Position numbers and translations under genes: made by a program. Positions 44,770 to 56,900 of a stretch of 64,000 nucleotides of DNA are shown here, one piece after another. The stretch comes from Marisa cornuarietis (taxonomy: Eukaryota > Mollusca > Gastropoda > Architaenioglossa > Ampullariidae): the NCBI GenBank assembly GCA_004794655.1, contig SMMW01000125.1, positions 1,201,501 to 1,265,500 on the forward strand, written 5' to 3'. The notes beneath the pieces were generated by a model, which had not been told where the DNA came from, made no database searches, and saw only the letters and a program-made list of their open reading frames with translations. Each line of letters starts with the position of its first letter. Position 1 is the first letter of the stretch.

Positions 44770-47700
44770 GTAAGTTTGGAAATGTGTATGTATGCTGGTA
44801 TGTAAGACTGGTGATGTGCATGTATGATGGGTGGTATGTCTGATGACAAGTATTGTAATATGTATTGTAATGTGTTTGTGAGGACACTATGGTAATATGC
44901 ATGCAAGATGACATATATATTTATATAAGAATTGTAATATTATGCATGATGCTATATACATGTGATGATAACTACAATAATGTACCAATAGTATATTGAT
45001 GTATGGTGTTATGTGAGCAAGGTGACATATATCTATATATGGTGATAATGTATTTTAAGTAATTAACATGTGTATATGTGGGTGGATGGTGAGTGTGTGT
45101 GTGTTTTAGGCCTTTTTTGAGTAAATGTACAGGTATATATTTATAAGTGTATATTTTAAAAAATCTGTATGTGTGTAGGTGGGTCTACCTGCAATAATTT
45201 GCTTTTCAGTGTGTGTGTATGGGCATGCGTTAGTGCACTTATTTAAAAGCCCTGTAAATATCTGTGTATGAGGATGATTGGCTCTAAAATTTATGTGAAT
45301 CTGTAAAATGTTATTTTGTGAATTTGTTTATATCAGTATATATGTGCATATTTTTATGTTTGTTAGCATATGTGTTTTTCACTGTCTGTAAGCATGTGTG
45401 CTGCCTGCATGTAGGTGTGTGTACCAGCATTTGTACATACAGGTAAATGTCTGTGTAAGAATGTTTGTGTGTGTGTGTGTGTGTGTTTGTGTGTGTGAGA
45501 TGTTAGACAATGACAATCAATGAACTGCTTTTGATGACGACCATGACTTTGGTGTTTAACAGATGAAGTTGACATCAAAAACAAGACAGGTAAGAACGGT
45601 CATGTGGTTACTCAGTGTCTGATGTTATGTGCATTATGTGGGTGTTTAGCTACCAATACTATCAATATATCACTGGTGTGTAATGGTACCTGCACATGTA
45701 TATTTGTGTGTTTGTTCTGTGTGTTTATCAGTGTATACTTTTTTTGGCATGCATGCAAATGTCTTGGTGAATCTCAGTGTATGTGTATGTGTGTGTCTGA
45801 GTAAGAAGGAAAATGTCTACAAATTTACTTTTACTGATTATGACGATGAGACTGCTAATAATGTCACCTGGCTTGAAATGATTAACATTGGGTGGGGGGT
45901 GGTGTGTGTGTATGTGAGTGTTTTCTTGTGTGTAAGAATGTTTTTGTATGTAGATCTTTTTGTTGTTTTAAGTCTGCAGATATGCGTTTGTAAATTCTTA
46001 ATATGTTTTTCTAATTTTTTTTAAATGGGGGAGAATTATTCAGCATAGCCTTTTTTGGTGTTAAACAGATGCAGCAAGCACTGAAATCATAGAGACTGGT
46101 GAGAACTTCCACTTATATTTTAAATATCTGTGAGCGTGTGTATGTATGTGCATCAATAGGTCTTCCTGCAATTATTTGTTTTTCAATGTGTGCAGGGGCA
46201 TGGGTTAGTGCATTGATATTTAAGGCCTGTAAATTTCTGAGTATGTGAGGATAATGCACAATTAAATTTAGGTATCCCGATAAGCGTGTATCTAGGTGTG
46301 TTTAAATGTGTGTATTTATATTCCATTTATATTTATATATGTGTATGTCTTTTTATGTATCTATGTGTTTTTCTCTGTTTGTAAACGTGTGCTGCCTGCA
46401 TGTGAGTGTTGGAAAGTGTCTGTGTGAGTGTGTGTGTTATGGAAGACAATGCCAATCAGTTAACTGCTTTTGATAATGACCGCCTTTTGATTTTTGTGTT
46501 TAACAGATGAAGCAGACATAAAAAATGAGACAGGTAAGAAAGGTCATGTGGCTGCTCAGTGTCTGAGATGATGTGGGTGTTTATCTAATAGATCATACTT
46601 AACATCTTTTGACCAAACACCATCACCAATGAAGAACTCCACCGAAGAACTGAAACCGAATCCATCACCACGCAGGCTCAACGAAGGCGTTGGCGATGGA
46701 TTGGACATGTGCTCCGCCAGCAGACAGCAGACCTCTCCAGAATCGCCCTACGATGGACTCCAGACGGCCGAAGAAAACGAGGTCGCCCAAAGGAAACCTG
46801 GAGAAGAACAGTGGAAAGGGAGATGAAAGGAAAAGGCTGGACATGGGGTCGCCTGGAGCGAGTTTCAGCAGATCGACATCAGTGGCGGGCACTGGTTGAG
46901 GCCTTATGTGCAACTAGCACGAAGAGGATTGATTGATTGATTGAATATCTAATAGATTGCTATCAATGGATCTCACATTGTTCTATACTTGTACCTACAC
47001 TAGCTAGTGCATTTGTGGGAAAAGCCGATGGCCGACTGGTGTCAAAACTGAGAGCACGCTGGTTTGATTTCCGATAAGCCATAGCGAACTTCCCCCAGTT
47101 GACCCAGCTTGCGGGAATGGGTACCTGACACCATAGAGGGTTGGGGAGGGTAAAACAGCAAGGGAGAGGAGATGGGCACCGCCCTCATATAAAGCTGGCA
47201 TCTGTGTGTGTTTTTTGTTTGTTTGTCAGTGTGTGATGTTCACCTTTCTTTGTGCATGTAAGTGTTTTGCTGAGTCTGAGTGTGTATGTGTTTGTTGGTG
47301 TGTCAATAATGGCATTTCACTGTTACTGACCCTGATTTTGGTATTAAACAGATTCAGGAGGCACTGAAATCATTCAACCTGGTAAGAACTGTGTGAAATT
47401 TCTTGTGTCTGTGCATGAGTGTATGTGTGTTTAACTGCTTTTGTGAGTGTCTGGAAATATTTATGCGATTGTCTGTGTGTATTGTGTGTATGTGTTTGTG
47501 AGAGAGAATTGTGTTTCTGTTTTTCTGTCTCACTGTGTGTTCCTATATATATTTATAGGCATGTCAAGTGTGTGAATGTTAACTGCTTTTGATGATGACC
47601 TTGTCTTTGGTATTTAACAGGTGAAGCTGAGAGAGAAAATGAGACAGGTAAGCAAGATCACTTGATTTCTCAGTGTCTGATGCTATGTGGGTGTTTATCT

Positions 47701-50700
47701 AATAGAATACTTTGAATATGTCAGACATAAGTATATAATGGTACCTACACATGTGTATATGTGTGTGTTCTGTGTGTTTATCCACGTATGCACCGTTCTT
47801 TGTGCATGCATGTAAGTGTCTTGGTGAGTCTCAGTGTGTGTGTGTTCAATACACAATGTCCACAAATCTACTTTCACTGCTTATGACGATGAGGCTGCTA
47901 ATAATAGTCACCTGGTTTTAAATGAATAGCATTGAGTGTGTGTGGGTGTGTATGTGTGAGTTTCCTTGTAAGAATGTGTATGAAGGCCTTTCGGTTTTTT
48001 TGTGTCTGCAAACATCAGTTTGTAAATTCTTTATAACTATTTACATTTTTTTGAGGGTTAAGGGAATTAGTAGTAATGACTTTGTGTTTTGGTGCTGAAC
48101 ACAGATGCAGCAAGCACTGAAGTCATAGAGACTGGTAAGAACATTCACTTAAATTTTAAATATCTGTGAGAGTGTGTATGTACGTGTTAATGAGTCTACC
48201 TGTAATTATTTGTTTTTCGATGTGTGAGGTGCATGTGTTAGTGCACTGACTTTTAAGGCCTGTAAATTTCTGAGTATGTGAAGACGATGCACAATTAAAT
48301 TTAGATATTCCGATGAGTGTGTGTTTCTGAGTGTCTTGATATGTGTGTATTTATATGGGAATTTATATATATATATATATATGTCTGTTTGTGTATGTTA
48401 ATATATGTGTTTTTTCTCTATAAATGTGTGCTACCAGCATTTGTACATGCATGTAAATTTCTGTCTGGGGATATGTGTGTGTGTTATGGAAGACAATGCC
48501 AATCAGTTAATTGCTTCTGATGATGACCTTGACTTTGTTATTTAACAGATGAAGCTGACATCAAAAACAAGACAGGTAAGCAGGGTAACCCAGCTGCTCA
48601 GTGTCTGAGGTTATGTGAGTGTATATCTAATAGATTACTGTCAATATATCACATATTGGTATGTAATCATTATTGTACCTACACTAGTGCATTTATGTAT
48701 TTGGTGTTCGTGTTTGTCAGTGTGTGCGCAGTCCTTTGTGCATGCATGTAAGTGTCTCATTGAGTCTGAGTGGCTGTATGTGTGTGTGTGTGTGTGTGTG
48801 TGATGGGTCATGTCTACAAATCTACTTTTACTGGTAATGACCATGAGATTGGTCACCTTGCTTTAAATGAATGGCATTGTGTGTGTGTTCATGTATGTGT
48901 GTGTGTGTATGTGTGTGTGTGTGTTGATGTGTCAATAATGCCACTCCACAGTTACAGTTATTTACCTTAATTTTGGTATTTAACAGATTCTGGAGGCATT
49001 GAAATCATCCAACCTGGTAAGAATTTTGTTTAGGTATGAAATATCTGTGGATTGTTTCTGTGCATGTTTGTATGTGTGTTTAACTGCTCTTGTGAGTTCC
49101 TGAAAACATTTATGTGTGTGTGTGTGTGTGTGTCAGTTGACTGGAACTCATGATGACCTTGACTTTGGTGTGTCACAGGTGAAGCTGACATTAAACACAA
49201 GACAGGTAAGTGTAATCCTTTGGTTGTTGTGTGACAGGTCGAAGTGACTCTAAATGGCTGTGAGGGGTGTGAATAGTTTGGTAATTTTTTTGTTGAATAT
49301 TACTGATGATGATGATTTCACTGTTTATATGTGTGTTTGTATTAATTTAATTTAAAGTGTATAATAGGTAATAGTTAATAGGTATAAAAATCTTTGTGCG
49401 TGTGCGTGTTTCTTCATCAGAATGGACGTGCATGAGGACCTTTTTGTTGTTTTATGTCTGCAAACATCAGTTTGTAAATTCTTTATAACAATTTATATTT
49501 TTTTAAGGGTTTGGGGAATTATTAGTAATGACTTTGTGTTTTGGTGCTGAACACAGATGCAGCAAGCACTGAAGTCATAGAGACTGGTAAGAACTTCCAC
49601 TTATATTTTAAATATCTGTGAATGTGTGCTTGTACTTGTCAATGAGTCTACCTGTAATTATTTGTTTTTTAATGTGTGTTGGTACATGTGTTAGTGCACT
49701 GATTTTAAAGGGCTGTAAATTTCTGGGTATGAGAAGATGATGCACAATTAAATTTACATATCCCGATAAGTGTGTGTTTATGTGTGTATTTATATATGCG
49801 TTTATATATATATATATATGTCTGTTTGTGTACGAGATGTGGCAGAAAAGTAATGAGACTATAGCAACACTGCAAGTGATCTGGAAGGGGAAACGTCCAC
49901 AAAGAATTTGTTCCTCCAGGACAAACTGTCTACCAAGTATTTTTTTATATAGATATCCTTGAAAGCTCAGAAAAAGGGTCATTTGCATGAGACCAGACAT
50001 TGCAGACAAATGGATGCTCAATCATGACAATGCCCCATGTCACACTGCCCTCTCAGTCACAGAATTTTTGACATCAAAAGACATTCCTGTGGTTCCCCAA
50101 CCCCCCTATTCACCTGACCTCAGCCCCTGTGACTTTTTACTTTTTCCTAAACTGAAAGACGTCCTCAAAGGATGTCATTTCGGGACTTTAGAAAACATCC
50201 AAAAGAGTGTAAGGGACATGGTGAAGACCATACCGGTTGAAGACTTCCAGCGCTACTACCAAAAGTAGAAACAATTAAATGTCTCCATCGGTGTGTAGCT
50301 GCCCAAAGGAACTATTTTGAAGGGGCCAACATTGATGTTTGAAAAAAATAAAAACTTTGGTTAATAAAAAAACAGTCTCATTACTTTTCTGCCATACCAA
50401 ATATGTTAAGATATGTGTTTTTCTCTGTAAAAGTGTGCTACCTGCATGTCAGTGTGTATACCAGCATTTGTACATGCATATAAATTTGTGTGTGTTTGTG
50501 TGTTTGTGTGTGTTATGGAAGACAATGCCAATCAGTTAACTGCTTCTGATGATTACCTTGACTTTGGTATTTAACAGATGAAGCTGACATCAAAAACAAG
50601 ACAGGTAAGCAAGGTAACCTGGCTGCTCAGTGTCTGAGGCTATGTGAGTGTTATATCTAATAGATTACTGTCAATATATCACATATTGGTATGTAATCAT

Positions 50701-50935
50701 TATTGTACCTACACTAGTGCATTTATGTATTTGGTGTTTGTGTTTGTCAGTGTGTGCGCAGTCCTTTAAGCATGCATGTAAGTGTCTCATTGAGTCTGAG
50801 TGGCTGTATGTGTGTGTGTGTGTGTGTGTGTGATGGGTCATGTCTACAAATCTACTTTTACTGGTAATGACCATGAGATTGGTCACCTTGCTTTAAATGA
50901 ATGGCATTGTGTGTGTTCATGTGTGTGTGTGTGTT

Positions 50936-50981
<46 letters not shown>

Positions 50982-51172
50982 TGTGTTGGTGTGTCAATAA
51001 TGGCACTCACAGTTACAGTTATTTACCTTAATTTTGGTATTTAACATATTCTGGAGGCATTGAAATCATCCAACATGGTAAGAATTTTTATTTAGGTTTG
51101 AGATATCTGTGGATTGTTTCTGTGCATGTTAGTATGTGTGTTTAACTGCTTTTGTGAGTTCCTGAAAACATT

Positions 51173-51214
<42 letters not shown>

Positions 51215-52824
51215 TGTGTGTGAGTTGACTGGAACTTGAGATCATGATGACCTTGACTTTGGTGTTTCACAGGTGAAGGTGACATTAAACACAAGACAGG
51301 TAAGTGTAGTCCTATGGTTGTTGTGTGACAGGCTAATGTGATTCTAAATGGCTGTGAGGGGTGTGAATAGTTTGGTAATTTTTTTGTTGAATATTACTGA
51401 TGATGATGATTTCACTGTTGATATGTGTGTTTGTATTAATTTAAATTGATGTGTAGGTATAAAAATCTTTGTGTGTGTGTGTTTCTTCATAAGAATGCAT
51501 TTGTATGAGGACCTTTTTGTTGTTATGTGTCTGCAAACATCAGTTTGTAAATTCTTTATAACAATTTATATTTTTTTGAGGGTTTGGGGAATTATTAGTA
51601 ATGACTTTGTGTTTTGGTGCTGAACACAGATGCAGCAAGCACTGAAGTCATAGAGACTGGTAAGAACTTCCACTTATATTTTAAATATCTGTGAATGTGT
51701 GCATGTACATGTTAATGAGTCTACCTGTAATTATTTGTTTTTCGATGTGTGTAGGTGCATGTGTTAGTGCATTGATTTTTAAGGCCTGTAAATTTCTGGT
51801 TATGTGAAGATGATGCACAATTAAATTTACGTACCCCGATAAGTGTGTGTTTATGTGTGTCTTTATATGTGTGTATTTATATGTGCGTTTATATATATAT
51901 ATATGTCTGTTTGTATACGAGATGTGGCAGAAAAGTCATGAGACTATAGCAACACTGCAAGCGATCTGGAAGGGGAAACGTCCACAAAATAGAATTTGTT
52001 CCTCCAGGACAAACTGTCAACCAAGTTTTTTTTTATAAAGACATCCTTGAAAGCTCAGAAAAAGGGTCATTTGCATGAGACCAGACATTGCTGACAAACG
52101 GATGCTCCATCATGACAATGCCTCATGTCACACTGCCCTCTCCGTCACAGAATTTTTGACATCAAAAGACATTCCTGTGGTTCCCCAGCCCCCCATATTC
52201 ACCTGACCTCAGCCCCTGTGACATATTTTTTTTTCCTAAACTTAAAGATGTCCTGAAAGGATGTCGTTTCGGGACTTTAGAAAACATCCAAAAGAGTGTA
52301 ACGGACATGCTGAAGACCATACCGGTTGAAGACTTCCAGCTCTACTACCAAAAGTAGAAACAATGTCTATCGGTGTGTAGCTGCCCAAAGGAACTATTTT
52401 GAAGGGGCCAACATTGATGTTTGAAAAAAATAAAAACTATGGTTAACCCTCTTGGTTCGAGATAAAAAAATAACATTTCAATAACTGGCTTCTAACTGAA
52501 GACTGTGAAGATGACAGTGGGTGAAGTTTGTTTTTTTATTATTGCTGCTCTGAGATAAACATTAGACCAAGAAACCTATACATTTTTGGAAAAGAGAAAA
52601 GTTGAACTTTGCAATAAAAAGTAATGAAAATCGCCTTGCCTGTGCTACCCGGCAAAGCCACGATCGTGGCCTTTCAAACCAAGAGAGTTAATAAAAAATC
52701 AGTCTCATTACTTTTCTGCCACACCTTGTATGTTAAGATATGTGTTTTCCTCTGTAAATGTGTGCTACCTGCATGTCAGTGTGTTTTCCAGCATTTGTAC
52801 ATGCATATAAATTTCTGTGTTGGG

Positions 52825-52865
<41 letters not shown>

Positions 52866-53856
52866 GGAAGACAATGCCAATCAGTTAACTGCTTCTGATG
52901 TTGACCTTGACTTTGGTATTTAACAGATGAAGCTGACATCAAAAACAAGACAGGTAAGCAAGGTAACCCGGCTGCTCAGTGTCTGAGTCTATGTGAGTGT
53001 TATATCTAATAGATTACTGTCAATATATCACATATTGGTATGTAATCATTATTGTACCTACACTAGTGCATTTATGTATTTGGTGTTTGTGTTTGTCAGT
53101 GTGTGCGCAGTCCTTTGTGCATGCATGTAAGTGTCTCATTGAGTCTGAGTGGCTGTATGTGTGTGTGTGTGTGTGTGTGATGGGTCATGTCTACAAATCT
53201 ACTTTTACTGGTAATGACCATGAGATTGGTCACCTTGCTTTAAATGAATGGCATTGTGTGTGTTCATGTGTGTGTGTGTGTGTTCATGTGTGTGTGTGTG
53301 TGTGTGTGTGTTCATGTATGTGTGTCAGTAAAGGCACGCCACAGTTACAGTTATTGACCTTGATTTTGGTATTGAACAGATTCTGGAGGCACTGAAATCA
53401 TCCAACCAGGTAGGAATTTTTATTTAGGTTTGAAATATCTGTGGATTGTTTCTGTGCATGTTTGTATGTGTGTTCAACTGCTTTTGTGAGTTCCTGAAAA
53501 CATTTATGTGAATGCGTGCATGTGTCTATGTGTGTGTATGTGTCTATGTGTCTATGTGTGTGTATGTGTCTATGTGTCTATGTGTGTGTGTGTGTGTGTG
53601 TGGTAGACAGTATGTGTCAGCTGACTGGAACTCATGATGACCTTGACTTTGGTGTGTCACAGGTGAAGCTGACATTAAACACAAGACAGGTAAGTGTGGT
53701 CCTGTGGTTACTGTGTGACAGGTCGATGTGACTCTAAATGGCTGTAAGGGTTGTGAATAGTTTGCTAATTTTTTTTGTTGAATATTACTGATGATGATGA
53801 TTCCACTGTTTATATGTGTGTTTGTATTAATTTGAATCAATGTGTAGATATAAAAA

Positions 53857-53907
<51 letters not shown>

Positions 53908-56900
53908 TGACAATGTCTACCAATCAGTTTTTATTGATTATGACCTTAAGGTTGCTAAGAAAGATTCCCTTGGTCTTGAATGAATCCTATTGTGTATGCT
54001 GATATATATGTTTGTGCGATACATGCATGTATCTGTGATTACTCTTTATCTGTATGTGAACTTTTATTGACATGACCCTATAGTAATAAACATGTTCTTA
54101 ACATTCATGGCTTTTCCAGACGCAGTTTGTAGCTGTTCCAACGTTTTACAGTCAGACCCATTTGATGAAGAGGCTGTCATTCTTAAACTTAAGCTAGGTT
54201 AGAAAGACTCTATTTATTTCTTGTAGATATGTATGTGTATATGTTTTGTACAAACATATAGCAAGGAAGACTTCAACACATATTGTCCCAAAGACAATGT
54301 CTTGGTAACATCTTCCATGATGATGTTATTTTTAACTTTGGCTCTGCTATTTCAGTTTAGTGTAACATTCAATCAGTTGACTAAGTTACATAAGGTCAGC
54401 AAAATTTGTTGCACAGTGTGGCGCATATCTGTTGCTGTAACTTCTAACTCTGTGGCACTGGTGATGATTTTTGATTTCGTAGCTATGACCAGTTCAAAAG
54501 AGCACACTAAGTTGAAGTCTGCACTCCGCGTCTTAAGACGAGTGGTGACAAGAGTGCAAGCAGCATCTGGTAAGAACTGTTAAAAAAACTTGTTTCTCTC
54601 TGTGTTTGTGATTGTTAATCAATCTTGTGCGTGTATTTTCACTTGTGAGCTAAGAGGATTCAGGTCAGTGAACATCAGATGACCACACCGAGACTTCCAA
54701 AACAAAAAGAGAGAAGGACTCAGGCTGGACATTGTATATCAAAGCTTTTATTGGTCATCTTAGGAAAGTATGGATCTAGAAGATAGAAGAGAAAAAATAT
54801 AAATAAGAGCATGTGTAGATTTTACACTGTGTAAAGTATAAGATGCTGTGAAGTGTAAGATGTATAAAGTGTAACATAGTGCAAAGTATAAAATGGTGTA
54901 TAGTCACAAAAACCAACATCATCTCATTCAGCTCACTCCATTTGTTTCTGTCTTGCTCTCACTCTGTCTCACACATTGTCTTTCACACACACATTCTCCT
55001 CTCACTTCCTCTATCTTTGTTTTTACAGCAGATCATGAAGGAAAAGCAATCATGAAGTATTAAACTTACAGTATATGTAATTACAATATATATATATATA
55101 TAGTTTATGTATAATTACAATTTATGCACAACACAAATTTCTGGAGTGGAAAATTTCTGTTTATCTGAATCTGTGGAATATTTCCTTTTCTCATGAATTC
55201 TTGAATTCCCCCTAGGATGTAATTCTGTTTGAACTGAAGAGTGATGCGAATGATATCAGTATATAAATATTTGTTGTTCTATTTAGGTACTATGAGTGTT
55301 TACCTATTGATAATGTCACTACATGTGTGTGTATATATATATATCTTGCTCTTGCTAGGTAGTATGCCTTTTCACCTATTGATGTCATTATATAGATATA
55401 TTTATATGTTGCTCTAGGTAATATGCCTTTTTACCTATTGATTTTGTGCATGCTGATAGTCATCTTTATTTGGGATGAAACTGTTATCTGTATATAACCC
55501 TTAGCTTTTCCTGCAGTGATTCCTGTGTTTTAAGATTTTGGTTGTCTTCAAAGAAGTAAATGATTGTGCCTGTAAAGGTGTGTGCGAATGTGTGTGAAGT
55601 GTAAGTGTGCATGCATCTATATATGAGTCTATATATATCTGATGCCTCTATGTGCATATCTGTATGGTTAATCTGTATGTGAACATAAGTGTGTGTGTGT
55701 GCATACACAAATCCTTAACCTTCTGGCTTTCCTGGATACAGATTCCATAAAGGCTTTGACCTCCAGACTTGACACACTGCAGGCAGCTGTTGATGGCGTA
55801 AAAGCTCAAACCAGTGAGGCACTTTCTACAACTAAGTGTAGTGTAATATGTGTGTATGTGTGTGTGTGTTTAGGGGGGAGTTGTATGTGTGTGTGTAGGT
55901 TCATAGCCGTGTCCTGGGCAAATGACAAGGGTGTTTTCCTGTGAAGTGAGAGACTGATGTCATGAACACAAAGATAGGTAAAAAATAGTAAACTGTTTAT
56001 AAATTTAGGTCAGAAATGGTAAACTGTTGATAGAACTTTAGCATTTCCATCCCATGCTCTTTTTTTCTTCTTGTCAATCCACTATCCTGTGTATTTTGAT
56101 GTCAGGTTGTGGTAATGAATCCCAAGTGTGAATGCAGCACAAAGTAGAAAGACCTCAGTAGTACTTCTCCATAGCGCCACCTATCAGCTCGCTACAAGAG
56201 CTCATTTATGGGCAGACAGAAAGAAATGGATGAGCGTGTGTTGTTTATATATCATGGATGTCAGATATAATGCATATAACTGTATAGGTGAGTGGGGGGT
56301 GAGAGAGGGTGGTTGTGGACACTCACAACCTTGGTATGGAGAAGATTGATGACCTTGACCTTGGTTTCACACAAACAGATTCGCTATCACCCTTGACCTC
56401 CAGAATCAACACATTTCAGGCTGATGTTGACGACTTAAAAGCAAAATCAGGTAAGAAACTTAAAATTTTATATCTGCGTTTATTTGTTTGTGTGGGTGCA
56501 TGTGTCCTTGTGAATGCATTTATTTGTTGTAGTAAATGAGTTCATCGTAGTTAATCAGAGTTAACTAATGTATCATAGTCAGTGTATCAAGATTAACTGG
56601 TGTATCATAGTTGGTGTCAATTATGACTTTCTTCATAACTTCAATGCTGACAGGTGAAGTAGTGGATCTCAAACTGACTGTCAGTAAGCTCGTACAAAAC
56701 GTCGACACCATGAACACAACGATAGGTAAGTAAGGTCAAGGTTTTGTCAAATTCACATGCATGGATAGACAAATGGTGAAGAGCTTGTAGACAAGATGAC
56801 ATCAGAAACAGGTGTGATACAGGACAAGTCCGGTGCATATTTTTTTCCCCCGATGATTGAGTAAAGCTCAGTGTAAGATTTCCCAGATCTTGCTGAACAT

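Larger units (their letters stand above)
45563..53689 (+). repeat. Tandem microexon array: one leader plus four copies of a 4-exon block
   Basis: There are three exon types. A/A' (27 bp) encode DEADIKNKT or GEADIKHKT, B (30 bp) encodes DAASTEVIET and C (30 bp) encodes DSGGIEIIQP. The order is A then (B A C A') four times. Block starts are 46069, 48105, 49557 and 51630. Introns within blocks are repeated too, so the duplications were genomic. Each block adds 38 residues. A-type exons carry an N-glycosylation sequon (NKT or NET), as does the first A'; later A' exons have HKT and lack it. Introns are long and GT-rich. Each exon is bordered by cag and gtaag-type signals. Confidence 0.9.

Noticed and set aside
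49987..50268. Mariner transposase frame as a host gene
   Set aside because: It sits between mariner ends with TA flanks, lacks the N-terminal half and is duplicated in a broken form in the next block.
45363..54002. Numerous 60-130 residue frames in C1q gene introns
   Set aside because: They come from GT-rich intron repeats, recur with the block duplications and contain no domain.
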